From Channallabes apus (lineage: Eukaryota > Chordata > Actinopteri > Siluriformes > Clariidae), in the NCBI GenBank assembly GCA_030522415.1, contig CM060109.1, forward strand, positions 21,934,661 to 21,998,660: a stretch of 64,000 nucleotides of DNA. Reading direction: 5' to 3'. Positions 60,201 to 64,000 of this stretch are shown in pieces (position 1 is the stretch's first letter; each line of letters starts with the position of its first letter). The notes beneath the pieces were generated by a model. It searched no databases, was not told the DNA's origin, and worked only from the letters and a program-made list of their open reading frames with translations. Both the position numbers and the translations under genes were made by a program.

Positions 60201-63200
60201 CTACCTGCCCTGATAGCAACAAGATGAGTAATGCAATGCGCAGCCGGTCGGTGGAGTATTTGGTGGCATTAAACTCAAACACCAGTTCCAGCGATGTTAA
60301 AAACACACTGCATTTCCCATCCGTGCCATCCCATTTATCTGGGAGTGCTAGAAAAACATCAGAAGAGGGGGGGGGGGGGTTGGTGCGCGACCGCTAGCCA
60401 TGACATCAACAGCCGCCCGGAGGCTCGCGTTCTCCCGCTTAAGCTCTGCAACCTCGCGGCGCAAGGCCGCGACGTCTTGGACACTCCGGCGCAGAGCTTC
60501 GAGCTCACTGGTTAACTTATTGATAAGCACAGCATGCTGGTCAACCACATCGCATAGGCGCACGTGATCCGCTGGGTTTACTGCTCTGGGCTCTGTCATT
60601 CTGTCACGAACTAACCCGATGACTACCAGAAAGACGTAGCTTAGCAGTTAGCCCTGTAGCGTGAATGGTAAACCCAAACGCGGATGGGCACGAGCGGGCA
60701 GGATAATCACGCGATTTGCTCTAAGAACTCTCAAAGTGAATGAGTAAAGGAAAGACACAATCTAACCCTAGTTCTATAAACGCACACTCAGTCTGAAAGC
60801 GAACCCAAGAAAGTGAGTACTCACGTGAACGGGAACGATTCCGAAATAGCATGGGCATACTCAATGACAGAGCGATGTGCGGCGCCATCTTATTTCCTTT
60901 TATGCTTTCAGGTTCGCGACCGCCTTACTTCCGGGTCCTGGTGCCAGTCGCGGCTGAGTGCGCATGACAAAAACACTTAAAAAAAAAACAAAGAAAGATA
61001 ACTATAGTCAATGACAACTGTTTTGACAACTCAAACAGAGGAAAAAAATATGTAATCACACAAATCTGAGGAAAAAAATATGGAATCACCATGCACTTTG
61101 CATTTCTAAAACAAATACCTGTATCTGATTACAACTGCTAATTAGTCTACAGTTAAAAAAGAGTGCTTGCACACATTAGGGATGTGTTGAACAAAGATGA
61201 TTGACGTAACTCATAGCTCCAACACGAGAGATGTCAGTTGAAACAAAGGAGAAAATTATCAAACTTCTTGAAGAAGGTAAATCTTCTTGGAATGTTGCAA
61301 AAGATGTTGGTTGTTCCCAGTCAGCTGTGTCTAAAATCTGGACCAAGTACAAATCAAATGGAAAGGTTGTTAAAGGGAAGCGTACTGGTAGACCAAGAAA
61401 GACATCAAAGCGCCAAGACAGAAAACTTAAAGCAATATGCCTTGAAAACAGAAAATGCACAACAAAACAAATGAGGAACAAATGGGCAGAAAGTGGAGTC
61501 CATGTCTGTGACCGGACAGTAAGAAATCGCCTAAAAGAAATGGGATTTACATACAGAAAAGCCAAAAGAAAACCATCATTAACATCTAAACAGAAAAAAA
61601 CAAGGTTTCAGTGGGCTAAAGAAAGACAATCTTGGACTGCGGATGACTGGATGAGAGTTATATTCAGTGATGAATCACGAATCTGCATTGCGCAGGGTGA
61701 TGATGCTGGAACTTTTGTTTGGTGCCGTTCCAATGAAATTTATAAAGACAACTGCCTGAAGAAAACATGCAAATTTCCACAATCATTATTGATATGGGGT
61801 TGTATGTCAGGTAAAGGTATGGGAGACATGACAGTCATTACATCTTCTATAAATGCACAAGTTTATGTTGAGATTTTGGACACTTTTCTTATTCCATCAA
61901 TTGAAAGGATGTTTGGTTATGGTACTGTAGCATCATTTTTCAGGATGATAATGCATCGTGCCATAGGGCAAAATCTGTGAAAACATTCCTACAGGAAAGA
62001 TATATAATGTCAATGGCATGGCCTGCAAATAGTCCGGACCTTAATCCAATTTAAAATCTGTGGTGGAAATTAAAGAAAATGGTCCACGACAAGGCTCCAA
62101 CCTGCAAAGCTGATCTGGCAACTGCAATAAGACAAAGCTGGAGACAGACTGATGAAGTATACTGTTTGACATTAGTTAAATCCAGGCCTCAGAGAATTCA
62201 AGCTGTTATAAAAGCCAGAGGTGCTGCAACAAAGTACAAGTAGTGTTTTTATTTGGTGATTCCATATTTTTTTCCTCAGATTTGTGTGATTCCATATTTC
62301 TTTCCTCTGTTTGAGTTGTCAAAACAGTTGTCATTGACTATAGTTATCTTTCTTTGTTTTTTTTTAAGTGTTTTATACAGCCAGAAGTTTGGATTGTTGA
62401 GTGAAAATAGTTTTGTGGCATGTATGTGCTTGTTTTTTTTTTTCTACACAATTAAACATTTGAATGAACATCTTCTGAGAGGGGTGATTCCATAATTTTT
62501 GCCACGGGATGTACTTTCTATAGTTCTATTCTATACTATTTTTTATTCTACACACAGCAGTGGCACTGGTAGCGGGTCTTTATCAGTGTCTAACAGTGTG
62601 CATCAGTGTATCATGCAAGCACTGAAGACTGGCTATCTAAACATCTTAATACAACTGCTGGGTTGGGATTCTGGATCTCCCACCCAAGCTCACAGTGTTA
62701 CAGATACAATTAAGATCACACAATGTGTGTCTTTATTCTTTCCATCATAAATACAATGCTTTAAAAATCCCAACAAAGCTGCTTTGCCTGATGCACAGAT
62801 GGTCCTCAAGTTTCCTCTATTTATAGTCCTCACTTTTGCTAAAGATGTAAAATAGCAATCACCTTAGTTCCTGCAGCATAGAAAATATTCATTGAATGAC
62901 AAGGTGCATACTTCTCAAGGTCTGTCACAAAATTATCTGACACAACTATGATCATTGTTTGGTTACCAAAACATTTCTCCTCCATGCACATCTCTGCTCT
63001 GAACACCATTTCCTCACAACTCTCAACCACTTAGGACACCTCCGGAGCTATTCCTGTATTTTAGTGGCAATTGGAGTGACTTCCTATTTTGAGAATGTTC
63101 ATACTGTAAATAGCTCTTACTCCTACTCTTGGAACCAGTGGAACCAGAACTAAAAGTTTTTTGGATGCTTCGGTGTGATATCGGAGTGATGTCCTTTTCC

Positions 63201-63577
63201 AACACTTAAATGTCAGGGCCAGATCTAGTAAATATACTGTAGGCCCAGATCTATGTTTTTTCTTTTTCAGCAAACTTCTTGCTTCAATAAATGGCTAAAT
63301 AATGCATAATTTAAAAAGTTTACTTCATAATCTCACATCTTATTGTTTCCTTTTTCACCTATACTGTAGATGTTCATGAACCAACACAGCCTGTGAGCCG
63401 TCCGAGGCATAAGGTAAGTCTGTTATATTCATAAGTTATTCTCCACCTCTCTCTATTTTTCTTTCCTTTGTCTTTTCTTTTGCCCGTCTTTTCTTCTTTT
63501 CTTTATGAGTCCAGACTTCTCTCTTCTCCAGACACCCAGCACTGAAAGGCCTCAATCTTTCTCCACATCAGTGGCTG
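42341..63577 (+). CDS. abi3bp: ABI3BP (TARSH, ABI family member 3 binding protein), 5' part, 16 exons
   Basis: Secreted extracellular-matrix protein that binds the SH3 domain of ABI3/NESH and affects cell adhesion and senescence (established knowledge). Exons with matching phases encode about 416 residues in the window. Residues 1 to about 20 are a signal peptide, 24-106 an N-terminal module with [19 protein letters not shown], and about 110-211 a fibronectin III domain ([47 protein letters not shown]). Residues 212-416 are a Pro/Thr/Ser/Glu-rich linker built of repeated exon cassettes. The ATG at 42341 is chosen because a hydrophobic signal follows and A stands at -3; the frame is open upstream without another ATG. 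The C-terminal part lies beyond the window. The gene follows IMPG2 as in human 3q12. Confidence 0.92.
42411..45500. other. ABI3BP intron 1
   Basis: 3.1 kb without recognisable exons. It holds one SINE fragment (44330-44455). The minus-strand frame at 45070-45297 shows no known domain. Confidence 0.65.
44330..44455 (+). repeat. SINE 3' fragment
   Basis: tttgtgccctgtgatggatt ... ccaggcctccctgctcc is the 3' half of the SINE seen complete at 50.4 kb. It is diverged. Confidence 0.65.
45501..45680 (+). CDS. abi3bp: ABI3BP exon 2: N-terminal module
   Basis: Acceptor ccattcatag, donor GAAATTG|gtaaag; phase 1 in and out, 180 nt. It encodes [40 protein letters not shown] and [20 protein letters not shown]. 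Confidence 0.92.
45760..45828 (+). CDS. abi3bp: ABI3BP exon 3
   Basis: 69 nt, acceptor gctctttcag, donor GCACAG|gtaaac, phase 1 in and out. Encodes [20 protein letters not shown] and QCT, the conserved end of the N-terminal module. Confidence 0.92.
45905..46540 (+). pseudogene. Tc1 transposase fossil in ABI3BP intron 3
   Basis: It starts like a Tc1 end (actgtccaaaaaggggtttc). Decayed coding remnants follow: ggacaagaacatgtgttctg atgaatccag (SDES-like) and tatgacctggggttgcttca (MTWGCF-like). There are many stops. It lies just upstream of exon 4. Confidence 0.65.
46616..46748 (+). CDS. abi3bp: ABI3BP exon 4: first half of fibronectin III domain
   Basis: Acceptor aaatctacag, donor GACGG|gtgaga; 133 nt, phase 1 in, 2 out. 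Encodes [40 protein letters not shown] and TDDG, with the typical FN3 first-strand tryptophan. Confidence 0.9.
46933..46993 (+). repeat. (AC)n microsatellite
   Basis: About 30 AC units in ABI3BP intron 4. Confidence 0.92.
47267..47448 (+). CDS. abi3bp: ABI3BP exon 5: second half of fibronectin III domain
   Basis: I place the acceptor at gacttctgtag (47266) because only this AG matches phase 2 of exon 4; the open frame begins earlier but is out of phase there. Encodes [40 protein letters not shown] and [20 protein letters not shown]; donor CAGCTG|gtatgt, phase 1. Confidence 0.88.
47765..48375 (+). repeat. Unclassified interspersed repeat, copy 2
   Basis: Same order of blocks as 30599-31145, from attagtggtgcttgcgaa to ccatggcaagcaccactcac. 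A segment of about 100 bases (48170-48275, gtgggcccattttactcagc) is present only here. Confidence 0.7.
48399..48645 (+). repeat. tRNA-derived SINE
   Basis: The head gtggtggctcaatcggttaa ... gggggttcgaaccccagcat, then gagcccttgagcaaggccct, and a tail ggatatgcgaagaagaaatt ... acatgtgacaataattgaat. It is a different body from the 40.5 kb SINE but shares its central block. Confidence 0.8.
48650..49650. other. ABI3BP intron 5, 3' part
   Basis: AT-rich, no exon or repeat end assigned. Residual exons between the FN3 domain and the cassettes, known in mammals, were not found here by eye. Confidence 0.5.
49653..49702 (+). CDS. abi3bp: ABI3BP exon 6: cassette 1, exon a
   Basis: 50 nt, acceptor tcatcaaaag, donor CCTGAG|gtaagt, phase 1 in, 0 out. 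Encodes [17 protein letters not shown]. Confidence 0.82.
49802..49847 (+). CDS. abi3bp: ABI3BP exon 7: cassette 1, exon b
   Basis: 46 nt, acceptor gtctcctacag, donor GTGCCTG|gtaaga, phase 0 in, 1 out. Encodes [15 protein letters not shown]. Confidence 0.85.
49938..50018 (+). CDS. abi3bp: ABI3BP exon 8: cassette 1, exon c
   Basis: 81 nt, acceptor ttctttctacag, donor ACTGATG|gtaatt, phase 1 in and out. Encodes [20 protein letters not shown] and PTQRITD. Confidence 0.85.
50127..50948. mobile_element. hAT MITE with 8-bp target duplication, interrupted by a SINE
   Basis: The ends TAGAGGTGTCAAGTAA and TTGGCACCACTG are flanked by GTTCTGAG at 50119-50126 and 50949-50956. It is the same family as 39572-40043, in opposite orientation and with G/C runs inside. 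It is in ABI3BP intron 8. Confidence 0.9.
50429..50800 (+). repeat. Full-length tRNA-derived SINE nested in the hAT MITE
   Basis: The head ggtggtgtagtggttagcac ... gggttcgattccccggcc (A and B boxes), body to cctgggataggctccaggtc, and tail (GAAT)n. It is flanked by ACTTTAAG at 50421-50428 and 50801-50808. Best reference copy of this family in the window. Confidence 0.9.
51290..51665 (+). pseudogene. Tc1 transposase fossil in ABI3BP intron 8
   Basis: Broken frame with [20 protein letters not shown] and [12 protein letters not shown] followed by QCILTKLWL, matching a central-to-C-terminal part of fish Tc1 transposases. The DNA-binding half and both ends are not recognisable. Confidence 0.75.
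51670..53610. other. ABI3BP intron 8, 3' part
   Basis: Contains a short retroposon tail (cagttttatttgtatatcgc, near 51970). A 108-codon frame at 53063-53389 has one hydrophobic segment ([17 protein letters not shown]) and no recognised domain; it starts without splice or promoter support. No other gene is seen. Confidence 0.5.
53611..53660 (+). CDS. abi3bp: ABI3BP exon 9: cassette 2, exon a
   Basis: 50 nt, acceptor tcagcaaaag, donor CCTGAG|gtaagt. Encodes [17 protein letters not shown]. Intron flanks match those of exon 6. Confidence 0.83.
53758..53803 (+). CDS. abi3bp: ABI3BP exon 10: cassette 2, exon b
   Basis: 46 nt, acceptor tttcttctacag, donor GTGCCTG|gtaaga. Encodes [15 protein letters not shown]. 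Confidence 0.85.
53891..53971 (+). CDS. abi3bp: ABI3BP exon 11: cassette 2, exon c
   Basis: 81 nt, acceptor cactctacag, donor ATTCAAA|gtaata, where the last exon base is A rather than G. Encodes [20 protein letters not shown] and PTQRIIQ. Confidence 0.78.
54231..54283 (+). repeat. (TTA)n array
   Basis: About 17 TTA units in ABI3BP intron 11. Confidence 0.9.
54797..55148 (+). repeat. SINE with 10-bp target duplication
   Basis: It is diverged from the 50.4 kb copy (cagtggcttagtggttagtg head, cctgcgacactgtatacagg end). It is flanked by TTAGCATTTG at 54787-54796 and 55149-55158. Confidence 0.85.
55497..55540 (+). CDS. abi3bp: ABI3BP exon 12: cassette 3, exon a (44 nt)
   Basis: Acceptor cttacccttag, donor CCTGAG|gtaaga, phase 1 in, 0 out. 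Encodes [14 protein letters not shown] after the split codon; six bases shorter than in cassettes 1 and 2. Confidence 0.8.
55631..55676 (+). CDS. abi3bp: ABI3BP exon 13: cassette 3, exon b
   Basis: 46 nt, acceptor ctctcctacag, donor GTGCCTG|gtaggg. Encodes [15 protein letters not shown]. Confidence 0.85.
55760..55840 (+). CDS. abi3bp: ABI3BP exon 14: cassette 3, exon c
   Basis: 81 nt, acceptor cactctctag, donor ATTCAAG|gtaatg. Encodes [20 protein letters not shown] and PTQKIIQ. Confidence 0.84.
56100..56449 (-). repeat. Gypsy 3' LTR
   Basis: 350 bp. It differs from the other LTR by roughly ten substitutions and lacks an 18-bp segment (cggatgggcacgagcggg). A G-run polypurine tract lies just inside it (56450-56461 region, plus strand gtacccccctgt). 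Confidence 0.92.
56380..59520 (-). pseudogene. Gypsy pol: protease, reverse transcriptase, RNase H, integrase, chromodomain
   Basis: Order on the minus strand: an aspartic protease with the IDSG motif at 59445-59456; reverse transcriptase with [20 protein letters not shown] and the catalytic YLDD at 58497-58508; RNase H ([20 protein letters not shown]); an integrase zinc finger with H-H-C-C residues; a D,D,E core ([38 protein letters not shown]); and a C-terminal chromodomain ([12 protein letters not shown]). Breaks: an in-frame TGA at 58521-58523 just before the YLDD region, a frameshift at a C-run near 56674-56690, and an in-frame TAG at 56584-56586 in the chromodomain. The frame ends inside the 3' LTR. 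The set of domains is that of chromoviruses. Confidence 0.93.
59575..60599 (-). pseudogene. Gypsy gag
   Basis: The start ATG at 60597-60599 is followed by a coiled-coil-like stretch ([20 protein letters not shown], with [20 protein letters not shown]). The capsid-like region ([37 protein letters not shown]) is in another frame. Near the C-terminus a zinc knuckle [14 protein letters not shown] has CX2CX4HX4C spacing. A 13-base G-run at 60367-60379 marks the frameshift that separates the halves. Pol follows in a different frame after the stop at 59575. Confidence 0.9.
60602..60969 (-). repeat. Gypsy 5' LTR
   Basis: 368 bp, starting TGTCATGCGC and ending GTTCGTGACA on the minus strand. It ends only two bases before the gag ATG, so no conventional tRNA primer site fits between them. 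Confidence 0.92.
61231..62243 (+). pseudogene. Tc1 transposase, one frameshift and one stop
   Basis: The ATG at 61231 starts a 249-codon frame. The N-terminal helix-turn-helix region ([25 protein letters not shown]), a GRPRKTS hook-like linker, and a second DNA-binding domain ([14 protein letters not shown]) are followed by the first catalytic Asp in VIFSDESRI and by [10 protein letters not shown] one-base shift in the T-run at 61935-61940 moves [11 protein letters not shown], with the second catalytic Asp, to another frame. A TAA at 62052-62054 stands at the position of the third catalytic residue (after NSPDLNPI). The C-terminus continues [12 protein letters not shown] to a TAG at 62241-62243. 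Length without breaks would be about 337 residues, normal for the family. Confidence 0.92.
62514..63369. other. ABI3BP intron 14, 3' part
   Basis: No gene or repeat end assigned. Short frames on both strands at 62839-63273 show no recognised domain. Confidence 0.55.
63370..63413 (+). CDS. abi3bp: ABI3BP exon 15: cassette 4, exon a (44 nt)
   Basis: Acceptor tatactgtag, donor CATAAG|gtaagt, phase 1 in, 0 out. Encodes [15 protein letters not shown]; same length as exon 12. Confidence 0.8.
63532..63577 (+). CDS. abi3bp: ABI3BP exon 16: cassette 4, exon b
   Basis: 46 nt, acceptor ctcttctccag, donor GTGGCTG|gtaaga, phase 0 in, 1 out. Encodes [15 protein letters not shown]. The expected 81-nt exon about 90 bases further was not found. 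Confidence 0.83.
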
Positions 63578-64000
63578 GTAAGATATTTTCTCCATTTCCT
63601 AAAAATTATTAAAATAATTCAAGAGATTTTTTTCTACATGCTTTTGTCTATATGATTTCTAAAACATTATTTTGCTTCCTTTGATGTTTTATCAGTTTCT
63701 ACATATCTAATCTGAGTTTTGTCTCTTGATAGAGCTCTGTGCTCTACTTAAATGAAATGATCAAGCTACAGTTTTAGATCATGTAACTGCATAGGAAATG
63801 TCTTTCTTTGTCACTATTTATAACCGTGATTTACTACTAATGCTTCAAAAATTATCAATATGTAAGAGTGGTTAACACCCTTACACTTAGTGACCATGTT
63901 ATTAAGTATACAAACCTTGTACCTGTACAGTCAATGACTTTGTCATGTGTGACCATAATGTGAATGCATATTGTAGGTACAGTATACAAAGCTTTTGTGT
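63578..64000. other. ABI3BP intron 16, to window end
   Basis: AT-rich sequence with no recognisable exon. A possible decayed relative of the 81-nt exon begins after tttatcag at about 63694 but meets a stop within seven codons. Confidence 0.5.

Larger units (their letters stand above)
56100..60969 (-). mobile_element. Ty3/Gypsy LTR retrotransposon, nearly full length, inactive
   Basis: Two LTRs (56100-56449 and 60602-60969) with TG...CA ends are flanked by the 5-bp duplication AAAAC (56095-56099 and 60970-60974). The element runs right to left. It encodes gag with a zinc knuckle, then protease, reverse transcriptase, RNase H, integrase and a chromodomain. No envelope gene is present. It carries two frameshifts and two in-frame stops. 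It inserted into the left terminal repeat of the Tc1 element. Confidence 0.95.
55961..62511 (+). mobile_element. Tc1 transposon split by a Gypsy insertion
   Basis: The ends caacccctggcaaaaattat and the inverse ataatttttgccacgggatg are flanked by TA (55959-55960 and 62512-62513), the Tc1/mariner target. Inverted terminal repeats are about 258 bp each with internal direct repeats (tatggaatcac). The left repeat is 55961-56099 plus 60970 to about 61093, split by the Gypsy element; the right is about 62255-62511. Without the insertion the element would be about 1.68 kb. It is in ABI3BP intron 14. Confidence 0.92.

Overview
The window looks like nuclear DNA of a teleost fish. Vertebrate genes are split by GT-AG introns, and long noncoding stretches are filled with fish-type repeats: Tc1 and hAT DNA transposons, tRNA-headed SINEs, RTE and L2-like LINEs, a Ty3/Gypsy retroelement, and long TG, AC and AT arrays. 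I cannot name the species from the sequence.

Only two host genes are supported, both on the + strand. Positions 707-4347 hold the last five recognisable coding exons of IMPG2, a photoreceptor-matrix proteoglycan: a SEA domain, two EGF-like domains, one transmembrane helix and a cytoplasmic tail. From 42341 to beyond the right edge lies the 5' part of ABI3BP (TARSH), a secreted matrix protein. It has a signal peptide exon, an N-terminal module, a fibronectin III domain, and then a Pro/Thr/Ser/Glu-rich region. That region is built from four copies of an exon cassette, the last one incomplete in the window. IMPG2 followed by ABI3BP on the same strand matches the human 3q12 order.

The 38 kb between the genes is a graveyard of mobile DNA. 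From left to right: a CACTG-ended element carrying a SINE (4.39-5.92 kb); SINE copies with clear target duplications (6.2 and 8.3 kb); a broken Tc1 (9.5-10.2 kb); a 1.19 kb nonautonomous hAT element with an 8-bp target duplication and a promoter-like interior (12.87-14.06 kb); an RTE-type LINE (15.7-17.0 kb); a 6.3 kb composite (20.34-26.8 kb) with Helitron-like 5' ends, three tRNA-like modules and a 1.5 kb near-perfect palindrome; a Harbinger-like family (26.95-29.36 and 33.38-36.02 kb); hAT elements, one holding a probable solo LTR (36.2-38.0 kb); and a LINE 3' end interrupted by a hAT MITE (39.2-40.2 kb).

The ABI3BP introns carry a Tc1 fossil, a SINE nested in a hAT MITE (50.1-50.9 kb), another Tc1 fossil, and a 6.55 kb Tc1 element (55.96-62.51 kb). 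The Tc1 element was split by a 4.87 kb reverse-oriented Gypsy element with both LTRs and a 5-bp target duplication. Both of these elements carry inactivating lesions. No intact transposase or retroelement gene and no free-standing RNA gene is evident. The most notable structures are the ABI3BP cassettes, the palindrome composite, and the nested insertions that can be dated relative to each other.
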